Notes: generated by a model from the letters alone, not told the origin. Positions 41,591 to 52,599 are shown, counted from the stretch's first letter. The stretch is DNA of 64,000 nt from Prionace glauca (GCA_037974335.1 CM075760.1:53084451-53148450), one strand, 5' to 3'. Translations and numbers: made by a program.

Positions 41591-43419
41591 TCTCCGAGGT
41601 GCTGCTTCACTGGATGAGATTTAAACCACCATCTCGATGGCGCTCTCTGATTCAAAATTAAAATATCCCACAGTCACGTTTTCAAGAATGAAAAATGATA
41701 ATTCTCCCCCATGTTTCTGGGCCAATATGTATAACTCACTTATCACAATTTAAACACGTGTGCGTTTGATATCTTTACCTCAAAGCCTCTCTGTCTTGCT
41801 CTGCACAAAATTGGTGTTGGGCAGGAGATTTATTGGAATGATATTTTTAATCATGAACCTCTCCAACTAATGGTCAGTTCACACAGGGTGAAACTAATAG
41901 CAATTCCCCCTCACTCTGGGCCACTGATGGAGGAGATGCCACAAATATCCCCAAAATAAACCATTTAAAACATATTTTTACCGAGTGTGGGCTTCGATGT
42001 CGAATCAAGCATTTATTGCACTTTGCTAGTTTCCTTTGCCATAGCGGTGGTAGTGTTGGAAAGGCACTATTCCAGTCAGGGTGATAGTCAGAAAATCTAA
42101 CTGTGAGTTGAAACGGGAATGTCACTATCTCGTGACGAAAATAATGCAATATCACCATCTGCTGGCGGCGTTCACTTACTGCAGCCTTTGTGGGTCACAG
42201 AGAGGTTCAGTCACTCGATCGCTGGACCTGGGACCCGGTTGCTGAAGTGTGAATATTGAATATCATTGGCAGGCATAAAAGTTTGCAGCAGGAGGTCGGG
42301 TGGCGCATTTGCTCTTTTGTCACCATCCACTCTATGCAAACATTGTTCGCCATTGCCCATGGGAGATGTTGTCTGGAGATCGCATTTAGGGATTAATGTA
42401 CAAAACTGATGTAGTTATCAGATGTTAATTCCATCCAAAAGTATAGTAGATAAACGTTGCTGCACTTTGATGCACTAAGGTCTTTGGAGCTTAACTTGTT
42501 AATGATACCTGGACGATATAATATTAATGGGCAAAAGAACTGACAGACTAATATTTTTCAATTATTTTTATTGAAGTTGGCATCAGTTTGTGTTGTCCGT
42601 GCAAAATAAATGGTTTGGAAAAAGCATTTTGCCAGCGCGACCGAAAAAGTGACAGGATTCTCACATCGATGTATAATTATGTCATCAGATAATTATTATT
42701 ATTTTTCCGAGTAACACACACTTCATTTTAGATAACTATAAAGAAGGGAGAAATGCTTTCCTTGTTCTGCATCTTGATAGCTCATTCTGTTTATCCGATG
42801 TGCACGGCATTAAGAATGAATAAAACGAATTCAAATCAACACGAAACTTTGCAGATTGCAACTGTTACTGCGCCGCATGCAGAGGGAATTGATTTTGCCC
42901 TGATTCCCACTAAATTAAGCATTTTGCCTAACCGTTGTAATTTTAAACTTACCTGTAAAATACAGAAATATGTTCGCTACTATTAACAGAATTCTTCTTG
43001 TGAGGATTTTTTTCATAAGATTCCGAGACAAGTTAGATTTTCTAAACTCCGCATTTTCAAGGCACTTCGAAAAGAGCGTCAGAACGAACAACTGACAGAG
43101 ACAGAAACAAGAAAGGGGAGGCAGAAACCCTGAAAATGTCAGAAAGAGAAAGAGAAGCAATCAGACGAGATAATTCTCTCTGAATCCCACTTATTGGTGC
43201 CCCACTTCGATCAGCACTCACAAAACAGCCAGATGTACTCCTGAAAAACAACCTCAGTTTCTGAGTAAGTGAAGCCACATTCTGATCTGGGTTATACTTT
43301 ATATCAGATTAGAAGAATCAAAACATCGAGAATAACCTGTATTTTTCTGTCGAACTCTAAAGAGATTACTGTGTGTCCCCCTTGTTCCTTACTGCTAATA
43401 AAGGACTTGCTGTCTGGCG
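41591..43419. other. Intergenic, between repeats and the V segments; no gene seen
   Basis: Low-repeat DNA with short chance frames. I looked for V-type Cys-WYRQ-YYC patterns and RSS pairs on both strands and found none here. Confidence 0.35.
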
Positions 43420-43555
43420 AGACACCCGACGAAGGGGAAAAGCCCCGAAAACCAGTGACGTTTGCTACCAGATAAACCTGTTGGACTTTAACCTGGTGTT
43501 GTGAGACTTCTTATTGTGTTTACCCCAGTCCAACGCCGGCATCTCCACATCGAGT
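43420..43555 (+). repeat. Foldback-family right arm with full outer end
   Basis: AGACACCCGACGAAGGGG, CAGATAAACCTGTTGGACTT, GGTGTTGTGAGACTTCTTAT and CCCAGTCCAACGCCGGCATC then TCCACATC. The last part is the outer end that is missing on the right side of the 33-kb element. Confidence 0.7.
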
Positions 43556-43689
43556 CTCTGTTCAGTCGATGTGTTATCCAGGAATTGTGTTTAATTTCTG
43601 GCTTTTGGAATACTCTGCATTTGTGTTATAGGAACCAATATTCCCATTAAGAACCAATATTCATTATCCCAGGCTCCTTCTGAATTAAC

Positions 43690-43976
43690 AATTTAGGAAA
43701 GACAGAGCACAATACCGGATTATTGTTAGTCAATAACCAACCGTGAACCAACTCTGTTCTGGGACATCCAGTATACCGGAAAAGATCCCGAATACTCAAT
43801 GAGGATGCAGAGCGGGAGATTCGTCTGAAGATTTGTCAGACTTTCTGCTATTTGCACAAAGGAAACAAAACTGCTCTTTTAAATCAGCCGGGGCTCTTCA
43901 CTCCGACAGCGCTGTGTATTTCTGTGCCATTGAGTCCACACTGCTGCAGAGATCGAGCGGTTCCCGGACAAAACCT
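43690..43976 (+). pseudogene. TCR V segment pseudogene with degenerate 23-RSS
   Basis: One frame reads LFWDIQYTGKDPEYSM, which aligns with LFWYRQYSSGSMEFLL of the intact V at 50.6 kb, then meets a stop. Another frame gives SAGALHSDSAVYFCAIES, the framework-3 end. CACACTG at 43937-43943 is a heptamer, and ACAAAACCT follows after 24 nt (or with one A lost relative to the ACAAAAACC consensus). No leader is seen. The W of WYRQ is retained but Y is changed to D. At least one stop and one frame change break it. Confidence 0.75.
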
Positions 43977-44782
43977 CACAGTAAGGTACCACCAGAGGGT
44001 GCTCTCGCACCGATAAACAGAAAGAAAAATTCACTCTCCACTGAGAGAGTCGCAGTTGCCTTCCTAAAATATCAGAACAAAACACAACCTCAACAAGAGA
44101 TGAGGAACATTTGAGGAATTGTATTGGTTAATTACAAGTCGCAGTTGGACTATCGCTGATCTTCTTAAATGTATTTGATCTATTTAGTTTAACAATAGTC
44201 ATTTGACCCAGTCCCCGTGTCTGTCTAATATTCAGCAACTCAATCCCCATCAGGTTTAGAAGCCTTTTTCCGGCGACCTGCTCTCTGGGTTTATTGATCT
44301 GACAAGAGTTTTGCAGGTTCAGAGGAAGTGTGTCCACAACGAAGAGATTTCACAAGGAAGTGACTGTGATCTTTAAATTAAACATTAAGAATAGAATTCC
44401 CCCAATGAACAATGAACTACAGAATGTTTCCGTAATGCTGGAGTGTTTTTGTTACTATGAGCAAGCCAAAATTTCCAGCTGCTAATTTCCAGAGCAAAGT
44501 TTCATTCCCGGAATCCCATCTGGAAAAGGGCAACCGTTCCCCTATCGAGCTGATGAAAGCAGCCTGGCTCGAGGTGTTTCCTTTCAATATCAGCCAACTC
44601 ACCACTGAGTGATCTCACAGACTCAAAGAGGCACGATGACTAAAGTGACCGGATACTGGAAACACTTGGGTGAAGGCTGATCTCAGGTTAATGAGGATTC
44701 TTGCCTGGCTGACTGTTACATTGTGGCTGCATCTGCCCACGATTCTGTGCAGCAGACACGATTTCAACCTATAGTTCAAGGC
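43977..44782. other. Between V pseudogenes; no gene seen
   Basis: Unique-looking DNA without repeats I recognise. Confidence 0.3.
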
Positions 44783-45137
44783 AGTTTTTGTACATCAGTC
44801 AGACTGATTTCCATGTAGATGAGACTGAAAGCGCAGTGATACACGGCAGCGTCAGTCAGCTGCAGACCAGAAATAGTCAAACTGGTGAATTTACTCGATG
44901 ACTGAAGGTCTCCAGAGAAACGGCTTTCAACAAGATTTGTTATATCTTCAACAAATATCTAATTTTTCCTCAATATAAATAGACGCTGTTTCTCTGAGTG
45001 TTGCCGGTATTAGGATAAAATGTAGTTGATCATTGTAATATCATAGGTACAGGTTAAACTCAATGTTTCTTCTTCCGTCTTTCATCCTGAGGATAGCGAC
45101 AGAGTGACAGAATCTCCATGACTCAGTTCTGAAAAAC
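44783..45137 (-). pseudogene. Inverted TCR V segment pseudogene
   Basis: On the minus strand, after a TTTGAGCAG-type acceptor, the frame reads HGDSVTLSLSSG-stop-KTEEETLSLTCTYD, then NYILS-stop-YRQHSEKQRLF, then FSGDLQSSSKFTSLTISGLQLTDAAVYHCAFS, the full V framework in order. The second stop (TAA) replaces the conserved Trp. A nonamer ACAAAAACT is present (44783-44791 complement), but the heptamer 23 nt before it (CATCTAC) is ruined. It is the only clear V in reverse orientation here and lies head-to-head with the next V. Confidence 0.8.
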
Positions 45138-45781
45138 CTGCTCAAACAGAAATAAATCAGACCGACTGAATACTTAAAATTTCATTTTAAATCACGTTTG
45201 TAACATTAAAGTAAATATGAAATGTGTTTGGTTCACAATTACTTGTTATGAATATTATCCAAACAGCCCAAATGTTGAGCATTTCCTTTGCCTGTTCTGT
45301 AAAACAGGAATTGGATATTTGAAAACATCCGTTTCAAACTTCACCCTGTATATTTTGCCTCGGGATGCTCTCACTGCATTTCCCTGTGTCCGCGGTGGTG
45401 CTGTGGGGTTAGTAGCTGGAGAGCCGGCAGCCAGTGAATGGATTCACCCCGAGCTGGGTTCAGTCAATGTTCTGATAGGGAGAATGGTTTCCTAGTTAGA
45501 CACGTGGGACGAGATTGGTAACCGGAAACATGGGGTTGCCGATGGGGTTTATTTATTCCGGTTTCAATTCTCCATCTCTGATTCCAGTAGAATCGACATC
45601 CGTGAGCGGATAAAGCTCGAGTCTCAGCTTCTTTCATCAGCTCGACAGAGAGACGCCACAGTTACAACTGGAGCGGGTTTTTGGCTCCTTGTTACTTCGT
45701 GTGAATATTATATACGTATCCTAATTCTAAATTGAACTCCTTGGACAATTACTTGAGCAGGAATTTCATATGATCTGAAAA
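45138..45781. other. Between head-to-head V segments; possible promoter area
   Basis: Holds the putative upstream regions of both the inverted pseudogene and the next V. No leader exon for the inverted V was found. No repeat recognised. Confidence 0.3.
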
Positions 45782-46114
45782 ATGTTCCGAATTTACAGAT
45801 TCTCTTTGCTGCTTTTCACTCTGATCTTCACGGGAGTGACTGGTGCAGATGAGGTGATGCAGCTCCCTCGGTGGGAGGTTGTCAGCGAAGAGGAAACCAT
45901 ATCCATCAACTGCACCACCACCACTGCGTTTACCAGCTTGTCTTGGTACAGACAGTCCCCGAATCAGCCACCCCAGCATCTGGTGATGGCCAGAAGAGGA
46001 ACCGATCAAAGCGAGAGGATCACTGCCTCAATCGGGGGAGGCTCCAAATTCAGTGCCCTGACTGTGAGAGACGCCAGAGTTACAGACACCGCCACCTATC
46101 TCTGTGCCGTGAGC
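45782..46114 (+). CDS. TCR V segment (alpha/delta-like), leader fused to V without intron
   Basis: Encodes the antigen-binding V domain of a T-cell receptor chain after joining to J. The signal peptide MFRIYRFSLLLFTLIFTG runs directly into VTGADEVMQL with no intron; the join is exactly where the V at 50 kb has its leader intron. The domain has Cys (codon 45911), SWYRQSPNQPP, a framework 3 with KFSALTVRDARVTDTATYLC (Cys codon 46103) and CDR3 start AVS. The open frame past the RSS is not meaningful. A canonical 23-RSS follows. CAVS at the end is typical of alpha/delta V. No stops or shifts are seen. Confidence 0.85.
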
Positions 46115-46153
46115 CACAGTGTAACAAACACAGGGGGGTCCCATACAAAAACC
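46115..46153 (+). promoter_or_regulatory. V(D)J recombination signal, 23-bp spacer
   Basis: Heptamer CACAGTG (perfect consensus), spacer of exactly 23 nt, nonamer ACAAAAACC (perfect consensus). It directly follows the V coding end. RAG1/2 would pair it with a 12-RSS element. Confidence 0.95.
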
Positions 46154-46488
46154 TGCATCGACTGTGAGATCCACTCTGTGTGTCTGCAATGCCGGCAGAG
46201 GGAGTGATGGAATTATTTTAAAATAGTCAAAAAAAGGAAATCAGCGCAACTGAAAACAAAATATAGAATCTAATTATTAAGATTCCGTCAGAAATGAAGT
46301 TAGTTGAAAGCAGAGGAAAGAGGGAGCATGTAAACTAGACTGAGTGAGTGGAAAGCAGAACATTGGAAATTTCAGTCATCGTAGGAGGAGTGGACAGAAA
46401 ATGAGGAAACTGTTGAAATAGAGATCGAGATTGGAAAGTACGGAGTGTAATAGACAGAGTAAAAACCAGTGTTATCATAAATAAAGAT
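46154..46488. other. 3' flank of V; no gene seen
   Basis: A-rich, purine-rich sequence without recognisable features. Confidence 0.3.
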
Positions 46489-46785
46489 GGGATGGCCTCA
46501 TGATATTATCGCGAAACTATTAATCCAGAAACTCAGTTCGTGTTGGGGAGAGCCGGAATTCAGAATTTACTGATGACCATGAAACCATTGTCTGAAAACT
46601 CATCTGATTCACTCATGTCCTTTCGGAAAGGAAATCTGCCGCCCTTACCTGGTCTGGTCTACATGTGATTCCAGAGCCACAGCAATGTGGTTGACTCTCA
46701 ACTGCCCTCGAAGGGCAAATAAGGATGGGCGATAAATGCTGGCCAGCCAGCGACGGCTAAGTCCTACTAGTAACTAATGTTTAGT
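46489..46785 (+). mobile_element. SINE-like dispersed repeat (second family)
   Basis: GATATTATCGCGAAACTATTAATCC, AGAAACTCAGTTCGTG, TGATTCCAGAGCCACAGCAATG, TGGTTGACTCTCAACTGCCC and GGATGGGCGATAAATGCTGGCC form the order of a repeat I believe is common in shark genomes. It has a tRNA-like start and no coding capacity. Confidence 0.6.
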
Positions 46786-46859
46786 ATTTACGAGATATTT
46801 AAACGGCTGAATTTTCTGAAACATATCTCCTAAAATTCGGGCACTGGAAGTTGCCCCAT

Positions 46860-47190
46860 TGATAAATTTGTACTTTGCTCGTTATCCCAACATTGAAAGT
46901 TTCAGAACTTCCGTCAGGGGCGCACTGGTTACTAACTCTTCGCTGTTCTGAATTGAAAATATGAAGAAATAACAGCAGCATTGTCAGCTGTCTTTGCTGC
47001 TGGCGCTCTGACCCATATTGACTGCCTTCTGTTATTGGGCATGTTATTCTCTCGTCCGGGGTTTGTTGGACCTGCAGCGCAGTGGGAGGGGCAATTTCTG
47101 CCCCAAAAGTGGGTGTTTCCGTCTGCAGAGTTACAGACACAGCATGCGTCATATGATACAGACTCTCTCTCAACCTGTTCATTCTATTGC
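46860..47190 (-). pseudogene. Possible inverted V-like relic
   Basis: The minus frame contains TALQVQQTPDERITC, then RQQQRQLTMLLLFLHIF and SSETFNVGI. The order is reminiscent of V framework 1, WYRQ-region and framework 3, but the Trp, the second Cys and any RSS are not visible. The open frame is long by chance or by descent. A weak call. Confidence 0.3.
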
Positions 47191-48189
47191 TTAATATTGG
47201 GTATCTCCTTCTTAGGAGAACTCCCACCCCATCCACCCACCACCGTCCAACCCACCCTATCGCTATAAAATAAATCAAATAATGCAACAATTTATGGACT
47301 GAATATGATAAATGCGGGAAACCAAATCTCCCCATCTGGCGGGATTGTTCAGACAGGTGAATGAATACAATTCTGTAACTAACAGACATACAACTCAGTT
47401 CATGAAAATGCTGCCTCTGTTTAACCCATAGCAAAACAAAAACTAGAGGAAATGAGCCAGAAAATAAGAAGTAATTATTATTTTACTGAATCAAAGGAGA
47501 GAAAGGACTCGGGTCAGAAGGAGAAGAAACTGCCAATGACATTAAACATATCAATAATCAAATATTTACTCACAACACAGATTTCAGAAAGCAAGGCTAC
47601 AAGTCTAACGCTGAACACACCATTCTCGCGAGCACAGTTCGCAACACTTGGATCAGTTTATTGATTCTTCGTTCGTTTCGTGTTAACCTCAGAGACAGTG
47701 TGTGTGAGAGATTGGGAAAGATAGAGTTGGGATGAGAATGTGCAGTGCTGAGCGGAAGACTCTTTCCTCTTTCAGTGTTAACCTGACAGACAGTGTGTGA
47801 GACACTGGAAAACGTGGAGTTGGGATAAGGAAGCACAGTGTTGAGGGAAGTGCCACTTGACCAACTGGGGCATTTTCACCCCCACACCGGACAGAGCAGA
47901 ATCTCTGTTCAGAAGTGGTTGGCAGACTTCTACCCGATCAATTCAAGTTTGGAAAAGGTTAAGAAGAAACAGAGTTAATCCGGCTGGTCTCGCAGGGGGT
48001 GAATGGATGGCAGCATTTCAGGCTAACTCTATAAAAGTGGAGGGAGCGATTAGAAGACTTATGTTTTAAGCAGACGATGTTAGAAATTGCGATGATCCAT
48101 GCCAATCTGTAATGGAGACATAATGTAGAAGTAATTTACTAAGATATTTAATATTTGGGCAGTAAACGGAATGAGAAATATATATATAA
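47191..48189. other. Intergenic within the V region; imperfect duplicate near 47.69-47.84 kb
   Basis: GTTAACCTCAGAGACAGTGTG and GTTAACCTGACAGACAGTGTG about 90 bp apart begin two copies of a short repeat (GAGATTGGGAAAGATAGAG against GACACTGGAAAACGTGGAG). No gene seen. Confidence 0.35.
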
Positions 48190-48300
48190 TTAATATTAAA
48201 AGCAAGCTGTTGGTTAGGAATAAGTGGATACCCTTCAGCAGAGACAGTACGCGAGCAAAGGGCCGAATGGCGTCTGTTTGTTCTTTAAGACTCTATAATT
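48190..48300 (+). mobile_element. CR1-like LINE or SINE 3' end scrap
   Basis: GCAAAGGGCCGAATGGCGTCTG then TTCTTTAAGACTCTATAATTC is the common GGGCCGAA-GGC type 3' end. Confidence 0.5.
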
Positions 48301-48826
48301 CTCAGACGATGAACTGCTCTGTTCATTTAGAAGGATAACAGAGCACAACCGTTGTGAAACATGTACTCTGCTGCTGCACACAGGGTGCAGAGAGGGCCGG
48401 GGGGTCATTGACGGTTCAAGTGGACAATGGTTTGGGAAACAGCCAATCTCTCGGTGGCACCGTGAGCAACGTCAGAGACCGACATCCCATAATAGTCCAA
48501 TCGGTGACAATGTGAACTCTCAGTCTCACATTGAAGGGGGGAATGGAAAACTCTCGCCTCTCCTTTCCCTTCCCACATTGCAGAGTCCAGGCGCCGGCTG
48601 CAAGTCCCAGTCTGAAAATCAGACCCGGATTGATCTTCTTGTGCACCTTTATTATCATGAAGCAACCCCCTCCCACTGCCCCCCTCCCAACCAAATACCT
48701 GTTTCCTCATGGAGCTCTGACCCTGCTGCTATTGTGTGAGTTGATTTTTCGAATCAGATCTGTTGTTTTTAACAATTTCTTCACACCATGTAGTTTGTGA
48801 GTGATCTTTGTTCATAGCCGGTCAGT
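48301..48826. other. Intergenic; no gene seen
   Basis: Contains a C-rich stretch (48660-48690). Both strands have chance frames only. Confidence 0.3.
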
Positions 48827-49045
48827 GTCATAGAACATAGAATATTACAGCGCAATACAGGCCCTTCGGCCCTCGATGTTGTGCCGACCAGTGGAACCAA
48901 TCTAATGACCCTCTAACCTGAACTATTCCAAAGTTACCCATATGCCCATCCACTGACCATTTGAACGCCCTTAAAGTTGGCGAGTCCACAACTGCTGCAG
49001 GCAGGGCATTCCACACCCTTACTACCCTCTGAGTGAAGAACTACC
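48827..49045 (-). mobile_element. CR1-like LINE (family 3) 3' end
   Basis: CATAGAACATAGAATATTACAG, CAGGCCCTTCGGCCCTCGATG, GTTGGCGAGTCCACAACTGC and CATTCCACACCCTTACTACCC; the minus frame reads WNALPAAVVDSPTLRAF. Distinct from families 1 and 2. Confidence 0.75.
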
Positions 49046-49149
49046 CTCGGAGTAAAGAGCGTCAGAGCTCCCAACATGAGCAGGCTGGTTCGACCGGGTT
49101 GAACCTAGCAGTCGGCGCTCCGTTTTTACAAACGACACCATATTCTGGT

Positions 49150-49257
49150 ACAGACAGAACTCCCATTCGCCTGATAAAGGGGCAGCGCTCCGAAAGCTAG
49201 TGGTTTGTGCTACCAAATAAATCTATTGGACTTTAATTTGGTGTTATGAGACTTCAA
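49150..49257 (+). repeat. Foldback-family right arm
   Basis: TTCGCCTGATAAAGGGGCAG, CGCTCCGAAAGCTAGTGG, ACCAAATAAATCTATTGGAC and GGTGTTATGAGACTTC. Only one arm is left. Confidence 0.65.
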
Positions 49258-49964
49258 ACACTGACAGGGACTACTTTGTTTTGTATCGGTATTGCTATAT
49301 CAAACAATATCGATATAATATGTTCTGGTTGCAAGTAACATGATGGACTTAAAACACATTTTATTATTTATCACAATGAAACTTGCAGATTAATCAGTAG
49401 TTGAGTGGGGAGGCAAGATATATTTCCCTGTCTGAAAGAGGATTTCATAAACTACAAAGTTACAAAGTGAGGGAACATGAAATGGAAATATCGCAGCCCA
49501 TTCATTATTCCATCCCCTGCTGTGAAGTAAATGTTTCAGCTAAACATTCATCCTCTCCCGCATCATAGCTTTTATCCCAAACATGATTGAAAACAAACAA
49601 TTATGTTGCTGTAAGGATGAATGCTCTCATTCTCCATGAGGAAACAGAGCCATCAAGACTCAGGGGACCGGTCGTTGCCTGAAATGACGGCTGAAGAGGA
49701 ATGTAATCCTTTGTACTGGGATGACCAAATTCATTTTTATGCTATTGTCCTTCCGCCAAGAGGCCGAATTGGAAATGAAGGAACTGTGAGTTTATTGCTT
49801 GAATTGGAGATCAAAAGAGCTTGAAACCAATTGGATGTTATCTGATGATGTTTTCAGTGGTGAACCAATCAACGTGGGCCCGGATATGACTCAACCTCTT
49901 CCCAGCTCTTGACTAAAACACTTCAACCCATTCTGGTCAAATCCGCTTCCAGCTCTCTGCAAAC
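49258..49964. other. 5' flank of the second V segment; no gene seen
   Basis: A/T-rich DNA that becomes the V promoter region from about 49850. A possible core promoter cannot be assigned with confidence. Confidence 0.3.
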
Positions 49965-50889
49965 ATGTCTCCGGTTACTTTGTATGTATTCATCATAGCG
50001 ACTGTTCTTTTAACCGGTAGGTTCACAAGTTGCTCAATTCTGTGTTATACATCACTACCACATAATATACTCTGTCAGGCGGTTCGCTCAATGCAAGTGG
50101 GAGTGGGTGAGTGATCAGGGAATGGATTGATCACAACATCGAAAAATTATCAGGATCTCGCTGGTCTCAACGCTGAGCATTGTTGGGATGAGGCACAATT
50201 CCCTCCTGGACTGAGAATGAGTTGGGCTCAGATTGAAGCTCCTCTGATACCAGTGGATGAGTTTGGCAAACGCCACATTTCAAACAGACAGACCGTGAGC
50301 TGTTTCCAGTTATAGGGACTGAAGGCGAGGAACTGATCTCTTTAGAAAGAACAGAATGTTTATGGTGGAAGTTTTATTTAAACGCTACAAACACCTCCTC
50401 TTTCCAGCGGCTGAACTGTGAAATATATATGTTGTTGTGCTGTGTGATTTCTTTCTGAGATTATTGTTCAAGAATACGGCAGATTCTGGGGTGAGGGATG
50501 GGGTTGGGGGGTGCGGGTAGGTGGGGTTGGGGGCAGGGTGAAATCGCATTGTTTAGTTTAATATTTCTTTGCGTTCTTACAGGACATTGTGGAGGAGATT
50601 CTGTTTCACAGACACCGGCTGCAGTCACCGTCACTGAAGGAGATGTTGTTCAGTTACTCTGTAATTACACAGTTACAAGTAGCAGCAATCCTTATTTATT
50701 CTGGTACCGACAGTATTCCAGCGGGTCCATGGAGTTTCTGCTGAAGAGATATAGAAATAGCGGCAACACAGAGACATCCCTCGGGGATCGTTTTTCAGCG
50801 GAGCTCAATGATACAACCCGCACCGTCCCGCTGCAAGTGTCTAAAACAGAGCTGACAGACTCCGGGGTGTATTACTGCGCACTGAGACC
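49965..50889 (+). CDS. TCR V segment (alpha/delta-like), split leader, intact
   Basis: Leader exon 49965-50016 encodes MSPVTLYVFIIATVLLTG and ends in a GTAGGT donor. A 566-bp intron ends in TTGCGTTCTTACAG. The V exon starts at 50583 in phase, giving TGHCGGDSVSQTPAAV. The Ig V fold is complete: first Cys codon 50660, LFWYRQYSSGSMEFLL, DRFSAELNDTTRTVPLQVSK, TDSGVYYC (Cys codon 50876), CDR3 start ALR, then the RSS. Two N-glycosylation sites (NYT, NDT) are visible. GDSVSQ and WYRQ are typical of alpha/delta V segments of fishes. After rearrangement to J it would form the antigen-contacting domain on the T-cell surface. No defects seen. Confidence 0.92.
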
Positions 50890-50928
50890 CACAGAGACTC
50901 AGAGCTGGGCTGAACCCGTACAAAAACT
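50890..50928 (+). promoter_or_regulatory. V(D)J recombination signal, 23-bp spacer
   Basis: Heptamer CACAGAG (CAC intact, one change from consensus), exactly 23-nt spacer, nonamer ACAAAAACT (one change). Directly after the V coding end. Confidence 0.93.
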
Positions 50929-51031
50929 CTCAGAGCCTCACGCAACGTAACGGAGCGTGAGGCAAACATTGGATCAGAGTGAGTCTGAAATGGAACCTGA
51001 AATCGTAGCGATTTCTCATTTTTTACTGAGA

Positions 51032-52110
51032 AGCACTTTAAGCCCCCCCCCCAGCACTTTAAGCCCCCCCCCAGCACTTTAAGCCCCCCCCCAGCACTTT
51101 AAGCCCCCCCCAGCACTTTAAGCCCCCCCCAGCACTTTAAGCCCCCCCCCAGCACTTTAAGCCCCCCCCCAGCACTTTAAGCCCCCCCCCAGCACTTTAA
51201 GCCCCCCCCCAGCACTTTAAGCCCCCCCCCAGCACTTTAAGCCCCCCCCAGCACTTTAAGCCCCCCCCAGCACTTTAAGCCCCCCCCCAGCACTTTAAGC
51301 CCCCCCCCAGCACTTTAAGCCCCCCCCCAGCACTTTAAGCCCCCCCCCAGCACTTTAAGCCCCCCCCCCAGCACTTTAAGCCCCCCCCAGCACTTTAAGC
51401 CCCCCCCCAGCACTTTAAGCCCCCCCCAGCACTTTAAGCCCCCCCCAGCACTTTAAGCCCCCCCCAGCACTTTAAGCCCCCCCCCAGCACTTTAAGCCCC
51501 CCCCCAGCACTTTAAGCCCCCCCCCCAGCACTTTAAGCCCCCCCCCAGCACTTTAAGCCCCCCCCAGCACTTTAAGCCCCCCCCCAGCACTTTAAGCCCC
51601 CCCCCAGCACTTTAAGCCCCCCCCCAGCACTTTAAGCCCCCCCCCAGCACTTTAAGCCCCCCCCAGCACTTTAAGCCCCCCCCCCAGCACTTTAAGCCCC
51701 CCCCCCTGCACTTTAAGCCCCCCCCCTGCACTTTAAGCCCCCCCCTGCACTTTAAGCCCCCCCCCTGCACTTTAAGCCCCCCCCTGCACTTTAAGCCCCC
51801 CCCCTGCACTTTAAGCCCCCCCCCTGCACTTTAAGCCCCCCCCTGCACTTTAAGCCCCCCCCTGCACTTTAAGCCCCCCCCCTGCACTTTAAGCCCCCCC
51901 CCCTGCACTTTAAGCCCCCCCTCTGCACTTTAAGCCCCCCCCCTGCACTTTAAGCCCCCCCCGCACTTTAAGCCCCCCCCGCACTTTAAGCCCCCCCCCG
52001 CACTTTAAGCCCCCCCCCCGCACTTTAAGCCCCCCCCCCGCACTTTAGGCCCCCCCCCGCACTTTAAGCCCCCCCCCCCCGCACTTTAAGCCCCCCCCCT
52101 GCACTTTATC
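51032..52110. repeat. C-rich minisatellite, about 20-21 bp, roughly 50 copies
   Basis: The unit is CAGCACTTTAAG plus 7-10 C. The variant base pair before GCACTTT changes in blocks: CAGCACTTT to about 51705, CTGCACTTT to about 51955, then CCGCACTTT. This ordered change shows block-wise spread of variants. The G-rich strand has a G7-G10 run every 20 bp, so tandem G-quadruplexes are possible. It begins about 100 bp after the V nonamer. Confidence 0.95.
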
Positions 52111-52590
52111 CCCTCTAACCCTCCCCACTGCCACATCTCTCTCAGCCCCTTCCCCAATCCCCTCTGCCCAATCTTCTTCACCCCCCCCCCCCTCAAAGGC
52201 ACTCACCGCCAAAACCCCCCGAGCCTGGGATCCCCCCCTCTCCCCTTTAATCCCCCTGAATCCCTCAAATTCCCCACCAGAATCCCAGAGTCTCCCCCTA
52301 CATCCCTCTCCACTCTCCCCTTTAATCCCCCTCAGTCCCTCCCCACATCCCTCTCTGCTCCCAATCCCTCTCAGTTGCCTCTCCTGCCCTCGCCCTGGTA
52401 AATTCCCACTCCCTCCCTGTGAACAGCCCCTAGACTGACAGAATCCCCCCCCCTTTCTAATTACTATACCCCACCGTCCCTCCCCCCAAAGCTATCAATC
52501 CCTCTCCACTCCCCCTGACACACAGACCACTAACCCTCAGTGTAAAAGCCCCACCCGTCTATCTGTGTATAAAAATGAACGACAAAGACA
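52111..52590. repeat. C/T-rich low-complexity stretch
   Basis: Degenerate CCCCTCTCC-type text following the minisatellite. No coding region seen. Confidence 0.6.
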
Positions 52591-52599
52591 CGGGCATTT

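Noticed and set aside
51612-51809. Minus frame with GGGLKC repeats
   Set aside because: Translation of the C-rich minisatellite, not a protein.
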